From an uncultured beta proteobacterium (GTDB taxonomy: Bacteria; Pseudomonadota; Gammaproteobacteria; Burkholderiales; Burkholderiaceae_C): a DNA stretch of 64,000 nt. Shown here in pieces: positions 1 to 7,222 of this stretch. Position numbers and translations under genes: made by a program. Where the stretch lies: positions 1 to 64,000 of the forward strand of contig CAIJPE010000241.1 in NCBI GenBank assembly GCA_903822435.1. The letters are read 5' to 3'. The notes beneath the pieces are model-generated. The model worked only from the letters and a program-made list of their open reading frames with translations, had not been told where the DNA came from and searched no databases. Numbering within the stretch: position 1 is the stretch's first letter; the number at the start of each line of letters is the position of its first letter.

Positions 1-789
1 CAGCGCCAGGGCTGCCTCGGGCGTGGCCGGCAGCCCCAGCCAGTCGACGTCCTGCGGGGGCAGGCTGGCGGCGTCGCGCCAATCCGGGCGGCTGAGCACG
101 CCCATCGCCACGGCCGTGTCGGCCACGGTGCGCGTCAAGGGGCCGGCCACTCGCCCGGTGTAGGGCGGCTGGATCGGTACGCGGCCGTCGCTGGGCTTGA
201 AGCCCACCACGCCGCACCAGGCAGCCGGCAGCCGGATGCTGCCGCCGATGTCGGTGCCCAGGTGCAGCGGGCCGTAGCCTGCGGCCGCGGCAGCGCCCGC
301 TCCGGCGCTGCTGCCGCCGGGGTTGCAGGCCAGGTTCCAGGGGTTGCGTGCCAGCGCGTGAAAGCTCGAAAGGCCCGACGACAGCATGCCGTAATCGGGC
401 ATGGTCGTCTTGGCCAGGAGCACCGCACCGGCCTCGCGCAGGCGGGCCGCCGGCGGGCCGTCCTCGGCAGCCGGCCGCAGCGTGGTGGCCGCCGTACCCA
501 GCGGCAGCGGCAAGCCGCGCGTGGCGATGTTCTCCTTGATGGTCACCGGCACGCCGTCCAGCGGGCCCAGCGGCGCGCCTTCGCGCCAGCGGGCCTCGGA
601 GGCGGCCGCCTGGGCCAGCGCGGCCTCGGGGTCGGCCGCCCAGGTGGCATGCAGATGCGGCTCCCAGCACGCCATGTGGGCCAGCACGGCCTGCACCACC
701 TCGGTGGGCGAGAAGCGGCCCCGTGCGTAGCCTTCGGCCAGTTGCGCCGCGCCCAGCGCATGCAGGCCATCCGTCGTCATCGTGCTCAT
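1..789 (-). CDS. amidase (amidase signature family), 3' end missing at window edge
   Basis: The frame reads from an ATG at 789 and stays open to base 1, so 263 codons are visible and the C-terminus lies outside the window. Amidase-signature enzymes hydrolyse amides or aryl-amides with a Ser-cisSer-Lys triad. The Lys is visible in VTIKENI (about residue 82), the glycine/serine loop in NPGGSSAGAG, and the nucleophile Ser in GTDIGGSIR. The start ATGA overlaps the stop of the upstream binding-protein gene, so translation is probably coupled. An alternative in-frame ATG lies at 780. Placement in a peptide-type ABC transporter operon suggests it hydrolyses an imported amide or peptide-like compound; the substrate is unknown. 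No signal peptide is seen, so it is probably cytoplasmic. Confidence 0.9.
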   Translation of the reverse strand, partial: MSTMTTDGLHALGAAQLAEGYARGRFSPTEVVQAVLAHMACWEPHLHATWAADPEAALAQAAASEARWREGAPLGPLDGVPVTIKENIATRGLPLPLGTAATTLRPAAEDGPPAARLREAGAVLLAKTTMPDYGMLSSGLSSFHALARNPWNLACNPGGSSAGAGAAAAAGYGPLHLGTDIGGSIRLPAAWCGVVGFKPSDGRVPIQPPYTGRVAGPLTRTVADTAVAMGVLSRPDWRDAASLPPQDVDWLGLPATPEAALAL

Positions 790-2309
790 ACCTTCACCGG
801 CGCGGGGGCCCAGCTGAGGGCCGCCAGGTCGTTGGCGAAGATCGGCGAGCTGCTCCACAAGCCGCGCAGGCCGCTCTTGAAGACCGCGATCTGTGCCGGG
901 TTCCAGATGAAGACATTGACCGCATCCTCGGCCAGCTGGCGTTGGATATCGCGCCACAGGCGGGCCTTTTCCTTGTAGTCGGAGGTGGCAGCCAGCGTGG
1001 CCACCAGCCCGCGGAACTTGGCCGAGTCGTAGCCGAAGTAGTAGTTGGGGTCCGCGTAGGCCGTGGCGTAGTCCAGCGGCTCCACATGGTTGATGAGCGT
1101 CAGGTCGAAGCGGCCCTTGAACGGCCCGCTGAGCCACTGCGCCCACTCCACGTTCTCGATCCTGGCGTTCACGCCCACCTTGGCCAGCTGGGCCGCGATG
1201 ATCTCGCCCCCCTTGCGGGCGTACTGCGGGGGCGGCAAGGTCAGCGTCACCTCCAGCGGCGTGGCCACGCCGGCCTCGCGCAGCAGGGCACGTGCTCGGT
1301 CGGGGTCGTAAGGGTAGGTCCGGGTCAGGTCGACGTAGCCCAGGTCGGTGGGCACGAAGTGGCTGCCGATCGGCCTGCCCAGGCCTTCCTGCGCCCCGTC
1401 GATGAAGGCCTTGCGGTCGATGGCATGGCTCAGCGCGCGGCGCACCCGCACGTCGTCGAACGGCTTCTTGCGGTTGTTGATGGCCAGGATGCCCTTGCCC
1501 GAGGTGCTGCCCACCTCGACCTTGAAGCGGCGGTCGGCCTGGAACTGGCGCAGGGCCGCCGGTGCACCGAAGCGCGGCATGCCGTCGATGTCGCCGGCCA
1601 GCAAGGCCGCCACCTGGGCGGCGGGGTCGTCGATGAAGCGGAACACCACCTTCTGCAAGGCCACCTTGGCGGCATCCCGGTACCCGGGCCAGCGGGCCAG
1701 GGTGACGGAGGAGCCCTTGTTCCAGCTCTCCAGCACGTAGGGCCCGGTGCCCACCGGCTGGGTGGCCGCGCGGGCCGCGCTGGCCGGGTGCAGGATGACG
1801 GCGGTGTTCTCGCCCAGGCGGAAGGGCACCGTGGCGTCGGCGTCGTTGAGCACCAGGATCACCGTGTACGGGTCGGGCGTGGCGATGCTGCTGATGTTGT
1901 CGAACAGCGCCTTCCTGGCCTTGTTGGTGCTGCCCGGCGCCTTGGCCCGCTCGAAGCTGAACTTCACGACGCTGGCGTCGAAGGGCGCGCCGTCCGAGAA
2001 GCGCACGCCCTGGCGCAGCTTGAAGGCGTAGGTCTTGCCGTCCGGCGTGGCGCTCCAGGCCTCGGCCAGCAGCGGCGTGACCGCACCGTCCACGGCGATC
2101 TTGGTCAGGCCTTCGAAGATGTTGTAGTGGACGATCTCGCCGATGGCCGCAGCCGGGGCCACGGTCGGGTCCAGGCCCGGCGGCTCGAGCACCATGCCCA
2201 GGACGACCCGCGTCCTGGCGGCCTGCGCCGTGGCCAGGCCCGGCAGGCCTGCGGCCAGCACCGGGGCACTGGCCAGCAGGGCATTGAAGTGGCGGCGATC
2301 CAGGGTCAT
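786..2309 (-). CDS. ABC transporter substrate-binding protein, family 5 (peptide/opine type)
   Basis: This 507-residue protein is the usual length of SBP_bac_5 periplasmic binding proteins. The chosen ATG gives an N-terminus with twin arginines (LDRRHF) and an Ala-rich hydrophobic stretch ending ATAQA, so it is an exported, possibly Tat-dependent, protein. A GAAGG ribosome site lies about seven bases before this ATG; the frame stays open further upstream to 2354 but without such a site. Family features visible include LEPPGLDPTVAPA near the mature N-terminus, DGKTYAFKLRQGVRFSDG (about residues 80-97), and a C-terminal segment on NVFIWNPAQIAVF. It sits downstream of two OppD/OppF-type ATPases and overlaps the amidase start by four bases. 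Substrate specificity cannot be read from sequence. Confidence 0.92.
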   Translation of the reverse strand: MTLDRRHFNALLASAPVLAAGLPGLATAQAARTRVVLGMVLEPPGLDPTVAPAAAIGEIVHYNIFEGLTKIAVDGAVTPLLAEAWSATPDGKTYAFKLRQGVRFSDGAPFDASVVKFSFERAKAPGSTNKARKALFDNISSIATPDPYTVILVLNDADATVPFRLGENTAVILHPASAARAATQPVGTGPYVLESWNKGSSVTLARWPGYRDAAKVALQKVVFRFIDDPAAQVAALLAGDIDGMPRFGAPAALRQFQADRRFKVEVGSTSGKGILAINNRKKPFDDVRVRRALSHAIDRKAFIDGAQEGLGRPIGSHFVPTDLGYVDLTRTYPYDPDRARALLREAGVATPLEVTLTLPPPQYARKGGEIIAAQLAKVGVNARIENVEWAQWLSGPFKGRFDLTLINHVEPLDYATAYADPNYYFGYDSAKFRGLVATLAATSDYKEKARLWRDIQRQLAEDAVNVFIWNPAQIAVFKSGLRGLWSSSPIFANDLAALSWAPAPVKV

Positions 2310-2393
2310 GGCAGTGCCTTCACGCGGCCCGATGGTGAGGGCCGCCGGCGGCATTCTGCGCGGAAATCGCCCGCCGCCCTGCCGCCCGCCGCC

Positions 2394-3203
2394 TCAACGC
2401 CGGTGCTGACCGGGTACGGCGGCCACCAGGCGCTGCGTGGTCGGGTGCTGCGGCTGGGCGAAGATCCGCAAGGGGTCGCCGCGCTCGACCACGCGGCCCT
2501 CGTGCAGCACGATCACCTCGTCGCACAGCAGGCCGACCACGGCCAGGTCGTGGCTCACCAGCAGGTAGCTCAGGCCGTGGCTGTCCTGCAAGTCCTGCAT
2601 CAGGTTGAGCACCTGCGCCTGAACGCTCACGTCCAGCGCGCTGACGGGCTCGTCGGCCACGATCAGCCGCGGCCGGGTCACGAGCGCCCGGGCGATGGCG
2701 ATGCGCTGGCGCTGCCCGCCGGAGAACTCGTGCGGGTAGCGGTGGCCGTCCTGGGGCTGCAGGCCCACCTCGGCCAGGGCGTCGGCAGCGCGTTCGTGCT
2801 GCTCGGCCGGGCTGGCCCGCCCCTGCGCCGCCAGGGGCTGCGCCACCGACTGCAGCACGGTCCGCCGAGGGTCCAGCGAGCCGAAGGGGTCCTGGAACAC
2901 CATCTGCAGCTTGGCCCGCTCGCGCCGAAGCGCGGCTGGCGCCAGGCGGTGCAGGTCGATGCCGTCCAGCAGCACGCGGCCGGCGCTGGGCGCATCCAAC
3001 GCCATCACCAGTCGTGCCACCGTGCTCTTGCCCGAACCGGACTCGCCCACCACGCCCAGGCTCCGCCCGGCGGGCAGCGTGAAGCTCACGCCGTCCAGCG
3101 CTTGCAGCACCGGCGGGGCCGCTCCCCATCGACGCCGGGGCAGGCGGTAGTGCCGCGACAGGCCTTCGGCCTCCAGCAGCGGGGCGTCCTGGGGCGCGCT
3201 CAT
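2394..3203 (-). CDS. ABC transporter ATP-binding protein, DppF/OppF type
   Basis: A 269-residue nucleotide-binding subunit. Walker A is GESGSGKST, the Q-loop region is MVFQDPFGSLDPR, the ABC signature is FSGGQRQRIAIARAL, and Walker B is LIVADEPVSALD followed by the switch histidine in LVSHDL. The FQDPxxSLDPR Q-loop and QRIAIARAL are typical of OppF/DppF proteins. The frame remains open upstream to 3314, but the start at 3203 overlaps the preceding gene's stop as ATGA and begins just before the conserved beta strand, so it is preferred. The protein lacks the long C-terminal oligopeptide-HPY extension seen in its partner. It would energise import through the two permeases encoded at 11435-13222, which is an inference. 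Confidence 0.92.
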   Translation of the reverse strand: MSAPQDAPLLEAEGLSRHYRLPRRRWGAAPPVLQALDGVSFTLPAGRSLGVVGESGSGKSTVARLVMALDAPSAGRVLLDGIDLHRLAPAALRRERAKLQMVFQDPFGSLDPRRTVLQSVAQPLAAQGRASPAEQHERAADALAEVGLQPQDGHRYPHEFSGGQRQRIAIARALVTRPRLIVADEPVSALDVSVQAQVLNLMQDLQDSHGLSYLLVSHDLAVVGLLCDEVIVLHEGRVVERGDPLRIFAQPQHPTTQRLVAAVPGQHRR

Positions 3204-4192
3204 GATTCGATGCGCAGGCAGCGCGCCAGGTGGTCCGGCCCCAGCCAGACGGGCGGCGGCGGGGTACCGCGGCAGGCGTCGATCACGCGCGGGCAACGGC
3301 TGGCGTAAGGGCACCCCGCGGGCAGTTCCGCCAGGCCCGGCACCCGGCCGGGGATGGCGGGCAGTCGCCAGGCGGGGCCGGCGCCCGGGGTCCGGCGCGG
3401 CAGGCGGCCCATGCCCAGGCGTGGCCGCGAGGCCTGCAGGCCCAGCGTGTAGGGGTGCGCCGCGCGGCCGAACACCGCGTCGGTCGGGCCGCCTTCGACC
3501 ACGGTGCCGCCATACATCACCAGGAGCCGTTGCGCCCGCTCGGCCATCAGCGCCAGGTCGTGGCTGATCAGCACCAGGGCCATGCCGTCTTCGCGCCCCA
3601 CCTCGGCCAGCAGGTCGAGAACCTCGCCCTGCGTGGTGGCATCCAGCGCGGTGGTGGGCTCATCGGCCAGCAGCACATCGGGCCCGCAGGCCAGCGCGAT
3701 GGCGATCATGACCCGCTGGCGCTGGCCGCCCGAGAGCTGGTGGGGATGGGCGCGCAGGCGTTGCGCCGGCTGCGCGATCCGCACGCGGTCGAGCAGGCGC
3801 AGCGCTTCGGCCTGTGCCGCCGCCGCCGACAGGCCGCGGTGCAGCCGAAGGGGTTCGGCCACCTGCTGGCCGATGGGCATCAGCGGGTTGAGCGCCGTCA
3901 TGGGCTCCTGAAAGATCATCGCCAGCCGCTGGCCGCGCAGGCGGCACCAGTGCGCCTCGTCCAAGCCGATGAGCTCCTGCCCGCCCAGGCGGATCGAGCC
4001 GCGAGCGCTGGCGCCCTCGGGCAGCAGGCCCATCAGGGCCAGCGCCGTGATCGACTTGCCGCAACCGGACTCGCCGATCAGGCCCAGTGTCTGCCCGCGC
4101 TCGAGGGTGAAGGACACCCCCCGCAACGCGGCGGCGGGGCCGGTGCGGGTGGGCACGGTGACATGCAGATCGGTGACTTCGAGAAGCGGCAC
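3200..4192 (-). CDS. ABC transporter ATP-binding protein, DppD/OppD type
   Basis: A 330-residue ATPase subunit. Walker A is GESGCGKSI, the Q-loop is IFQEPMTALNPL, the signature is LSGGQRQRVMIAIAL, and Walker B is VLLADEPTTALD with LISHDL. The last 90 residues form the C-terminal oligopeptide/dipeptide domain with its cysteine pattern (GCPYASRCPRVIDAC), which in related proteins can hold an iron-sulfur cluster or another metal. It is translationally coupled to the downstream DppF-type gene and starts 51 bases after the oxidoreductase gene at 4244, so all may share a transcript. No permease gene is adjacent, which is unusual for this transporter class. Confidence 0.93.
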   Translation of the reverse strand: MPLLEVTDLHVTVPTRTGPAAALRGVSFTLERGQTLGLIGESGCGKSITALALMGLLPEGASARGSIRLGGQELIGLDEAHWCRLRGQRLAMIFQEPMTALNPLMPIGQQVAEPLRLHRGLSAAAAQAEALRLLDRVRIAQPAQRLRAHPHQLSGGQRQRVMIAIALACGPDVLLADEPTTALDATTQGEVLDLLAEVGREDGMALVLISHDLALMAERAQRLLVMYGGTVVEGGPTDAVFGRAAHPYTLGLQASRPRLGMGRLPRRTPGAGPAWRLPAIPGRVPGLAELPAGCPYASRCPRVIDACRGTPPPPVWLGPDHLARCLRIES

Positions 4193-4243
4193 GCCGGCGA
4201 TTGTCCGACGGGCCCGTGCCGAGCCCGTGCGGCACCCGGGGCG

Positions 4244-5233
4244 TCAGGCGGCCGACGCCAGCTTCGGCGTGGCGGCCGCGCCGTGGCCCAGCGCCACCAG
4301 GGCCGCGCGCAAGGCCGTGGCGATGGGCGTGGCGGCCTGCGGGCCGGCCAGCAGCGCCAGTTCGCGGCCGTCCAGCGCATGGGGCACCTGCCACAGATAG
4401 CGCATGCGCGCCAGTTCGCGCCACAGTGGATAGACCGTGCCCACGGCGCGGATGACGCCCCAGGGCATGCCCGCATGGCGCCACCCGCCGGCCGGCTTCG
4501 GCCCCAGGCCGGCGGCAGCCTCTTCCAGGCCCCGCAGCAGCTGAGCCCCGGTGAGCGTGTGGCCGCCGAAATGCCAGGCCCGGAAAGCCGGCCCTTGCCT
4601 TCGGTCGGCCACCGCGACGAAAGCGCGGGCCAGGTCGGGCAGGTAGGCCCAGGCGTGCGGGACGTCCAGCGGGCCCGGGTAGGCCAGCCGACCCTTGGCG
4701 ATGCCCTTGGCGATGGCTTGGTCGAACCAGTTGCCGCTGCCGCTTCCGTAGAAGTCGCCGGCCCGGACGACGGCGCCGCGCATGCGGCCGCCCTGGCTGC
4801 GGGCGGCGATCTCGGCTTCCAGTTCGCAGCGCTGCTGCCCCTTGCGCGTGGTGGGGCGTTGCGGCGTGTCGGTGTGCAACAGCGGGGGCATCCGCTCGCC
4901 GAAGTTGTACACATTGCCCGGCAACATGAAGGTGGCACCCAGGCGCTCGGCCACGTCCATGCCCAGCCGGGCCAGCGGCATGGCTTCCTGCTCCCAGCGG
5001 GTGTACTGCGGGTTCACGGCGTACACCACGGCCTGCGCGCCCTGGGCCTGCGCGACCAGGCCTGCGGTGTCGCCCAGCGGGGTCTGCAGCAGCTGCACCG
5101 TGGCAGGCAAAGAGCTTGCGGGCGGGCGGCGCACCTGCGCCAGCACGGCCCATCCGGCGGCGGAGAAGGCCAGGGTGGCGGCGTGGCCGAATCGGCCGTT
5201 GGCGCCGAGGATGAGGACGGAGCGGGTGTTCAT
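4244..5233 (-). CDS. NAD(P)-binding epimerase/NmrA-like oxidoreductase
   Basis: A 329-residue Rossmann protein. The nucleotide-binding glycine motif is GANGRFGHA (residues about 10-18), and the family features VVYAVNPQYTRWE and PGNVYNFGE place it with NAD-dependent epimerase/dehydratase-like proteins annotated as NmrA-like or atypical SDR. The canonical YxxxK is not obvious; a Tyr-containing DFYGSGSGNW follows the position where atypical SDRs bind substrate. The start ATG at 5233 sits just before the first beta strand. It is divergent from the LysR gene at 5342, the classical arrangement of a LysR regulator with its target. The substrate is not known. Confidence 0.85.
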   Translation of the reverse strand: MNTRSVLILGANGRFGHAATLAFSAAGWAVLAQVRRPPASSLPATVQLLQTPLGDTAGLVAQAQGAQAVVYAVNPQYTRWEQEAMPLARLGMDVAERLGATFMLPGNVYNFGERMPPLLHTDTPQRPTTRKGQQRCELEAEIAARSQGGRMRGAVVRAGDFYGSGSGNWFDQAIAKGIAKGRLAYPGPLDVPHAWAYLPDLARAFVAVADRRQGPAFRAWHFGGHTLTGAQLLRGLEEAAAGLGPKPAGGWRHAGMPWGVIRAVGTVYPLWRELARMRYLWQVPHALDGRELALLAGPQAATPIATALRAALVALGHGAAATPKLASAA

Positions 5234-5306
5234 GGCGGTGGTCCTTTGCAGGGGGGGGAGAGGCTTCGATGGGTGCAAGTCTGGGCCGGCGCGAGGCCTC
5301 CGACAA

Positions 5307-5334
5307 TTGCCTGAGACCGCATTCGAGCTATACA
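5307..5334 (+). promoter_or_regulatory. putative sigma-70 promoter of the LysR gene
   Basis: TTGCCT at 5307-5312 and TATACA at 5329-5334 are separated by 16 bases and match -35/-10 hexamers reasonably. Transcription would begin within a few bases of the ATG at 5342, so the LysR mRNA would have almost no leader; no good ribosome site is visible before that ATG, which fits. Predicted by eye only. Confidence 0.35.
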
Positions 5335-5341
5335 TTTCCGC

Positions 5342-6238
5342 ATGACTCCTGCCGGCTTCGACTGGGCCTTGATGAAGAGCTTCCTGGCGGTGCTCGACGC
5401 CGGCAGCCTCACCCGCGCCGCGCGCGTGCTGCGGGCCCACCAGCCCACGCTCAGCCGCCATCTCGCCGAGCTCGAGTCCCAGCTGGGCGTGCCGCTCTTC
5501 GAGCGCACGGGTCGCGGCGTGACGCCCACGGCGGCCGCCCTGGCCATTGCCGATGCCGCCCGCCAGATGCACGAAGGCGCCGACCAGATCGGCCGCGCGC
5601 TGGCCCGCCAGCGCGATGCCACCACGGGCACCGTGCGCATCACCACCAGTGAAGTGGCGGCCAGTTGGCTGCTGCCGCCGGTGTTGGCCGCGCTGCAGGC
5701 GAAGGAGCCCGGCATCCAGGTCGAACTGGTGGCCTCCAATGGCCTGAGCAACCTGTTGCGGCGCGAGGCCGACATCGCCGTGCGCATGGTGCGGCCGGCG
5801 CAGGGCTCGCTGATCGCCCGCAAGCTCGGCGATATCGCCATCACCGCGGCTGCGCACGACACCTATCTGGCGCGGGCCGGTACCCCTCGCACGCCGGCCG
5901 ACCTGCTGCGGCACCGGCTCATCGGCTACGACCGCGACGACACCCTCGTGCGCGGCTTCCAGGCCATGGGCCAGGCCGTCACGCGCGAGCAATTCGCCGT
6001 GCGCACGGACGACCAGCTTGCCTATGGGCGCCTGGTCGCCGCAGGGGCGGGCATCGGCTTCGTCGCGGCCTACAACATGGCGCACTGGCCCGGCGTGAGG
6101 CCCTTGCTGCCCATGCTGAAGATCCCGCCGCTGCCCTGCTGGCTGGCGGTGCACCGCGAGATCCGCGGCAACCCCGTGGTGCGGCGCGTGTACGACTTCC
6201 TGGCCGAGGCGTTGCCGCCCGAGATGGCCCGGCGTTGA
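5342..6238 (+). CDS. LysR-family transcriptional regulator
   Basis: A 298-residue LysR-type regulator. The N-terminal winged helix-turn-helix covers about residues 7-66 (FLAVLDAGSLTRAARVL, then QPTLSRHLAELE), followed by a linker helix and a periplasmic-binding-protein-like effector domain from about residue 95. The C-terminal GIGFVAAYNMA is typical of CrgA/DsdC-like members. It is divergent from the oxidoreductase at 4244-5233 across a 108-base intergenic region, so it likely controls that gene and its own expression. The effector is unknown. Confidence 0.92.
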   Translation: MTPAGFDWALMKSFLAVLDAGSLTRAARVLRAHQPTLSRHLAELESQLGVPLFERTGRGVTPTAAALAIADAARQMHEGADQIGRALARQRDATTGTVRITTSEVAASWLLPPVLAALQAKEPGIQVELVASNGLSNLLRREADIAVRMVRPAQGSLIARKLGDIAITAAAHDTYLARAGTPRTPADLLRHRLIGYDRDDTLVRGFQAMGQAVTREQFAVRTDDQLAYGRLVAAGAGIGFVAAYNMAHWPGVRPLLPMLKIPPLPCWLAVHREIRGNPVVRRVYDFLAEALPPEMARR

Positions 6239-6274
6239 AGCGCCCGCCGGCCCGCGGCCGTGCGCCGCCCTGCC

Positions 6275-7198
6275 TCAGGCGGGGCTGGACGAGGCGGCCA
6301 TCGTGGCCAGCAATTCGCCGGCCGGCATCGGCCGCGCGAAGAGATAGCCCTGGCCGTAGCGGCAGCCCATGGCCTGCAGCACCGCCACCTCGCCGGGCTC
6401 CTCGATGCCCTCGGCCACGCTGAGCATGCCCAGGTTCTCGATCACGTTGACCGTGGCGTGCGCCACCGCCAGCACGTGCGGGTCGCGGCACAGGTCGGTG
6501 ACGAAGGACTTGTCGATCTTGATGGTGTGGAAGGGATAGTCGCGCAGGCAGCCCAGCGACGAGGTGCCTGTGCCGAAGTCGTCCATTGCCAGCCTGACAC
6601 CCATGTCGCGCAGGCTTTGCATGAGCGCCCGGGCCTTGGCCGGATCCTTCATCACCTCGCGTTCGGTGATCTCGAGTTGAAGCGCGGCAGCCGGCATGCC
6701 TGCGTTCTCCAGGGCCTGCGTCACCTGCTGCATCAACCGCGGCCCGAGCGTCATCTGCACGCGCGAGACATTCACGCTGACCGTGGCCGGTGCGGCGCCG
6801 GGGTCCTGCGCCTGCCACGCGGCCCAGTCCTGGCAGGCCTGCCGCAGCACCCATTCGCCGATGGGGATGATCTCGCCCGACTCTTCGGCGATGGGGATGA
6901 ACTCGGCGGGCGACACCGCCCCCATTTCGGGGTGCTGCCAGCGCAGCAGCGCCTCGACGGAGGTCATCGCGCCGGTTTGCAGGTCGACGATGGGCTGGTA
7001 GGCCACCCACAGCTGCTTGCGGACGATGGAGTGCCGCAGGGCTTCGTCCAGCCTCACGCTGCGTGTCAGCTGTGCGTGCATCTGGGCATCGAAACACACC
7101 ACGCCGCCGCGGCCGCGGCGCTTGGCCTCGTACATGGCCGTGTCCGCATCGCGCATCAGCGCCTGCGCTTCGGTGTGCCTGCCCTGGCTGAAGGCCAC
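6275..7198 (-). CDS. EAL-domain c-di-GMP phosphodiesterase segment (downstream half of a split gene)
   Basis: The frame contains the end of a GGDEF domain (DADTAMYEAKRRG) followed by a complete EAL domain: VEALLRWQHP (EAL signature), ITEREVM, MDDFGTGTSSL (DDFG loop) and AEGIEEPGE. The catalytic residues of a c-di-GMP phosphodiesterase look intact. It is in exactly the same reading frame as the upstream PAS-GGDEF frame (stop codons 948 bases apart, a multiple of three), separated only by a TAG at 7223-7225. A GTG at 7198 is the first available start after the stop but has no convincing ribosome site and begins inside the GGDEF fold. If translated separately it would be an EAL protein with a partial N-terminal domain. 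Confidence 0.75.
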   Translation of the reverse strand: MAFSQGRHTEAQALMRDADTAMYEAKRRGRGGVVCFDAQMHAQLTRSVRLDEALRHSIVRKQLWVAYQPIVDLQTGAMTSVEALLRWQHPEMGAVSPAEFIPIAEESGEIIPIGEWVLRQACQDWAAWQAQDPGAAPATVSVNVSRVQMTLGPRLMQQVTQALENAGMPAAALQLEITEREVMKDPAKARALMQSLRDMGVRLAMDDFGTGTSSLGCLRDYPFHTIKIDKSFVTDLCRDPHVLAVAHATVNVIENLGMLSVAEGIEEPGEVAVLQAMGCRYGQGYLFARPMPAGELLATMAASSSPA

Positions 7199-7222
7199 GC
7201 CGATGCTGGCGCCGGAATGGAT

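Noticed and set aside
723..3308. An 861-codon open frame on the plus strand.
   Set aside because: It lies opposite the binding-protein and ATPase genes, whose products have clear family motifs. The antisense peptide is rich in Arg, Gly and Gln with no recognisable domain, as expected for GC-rich shadow frames.
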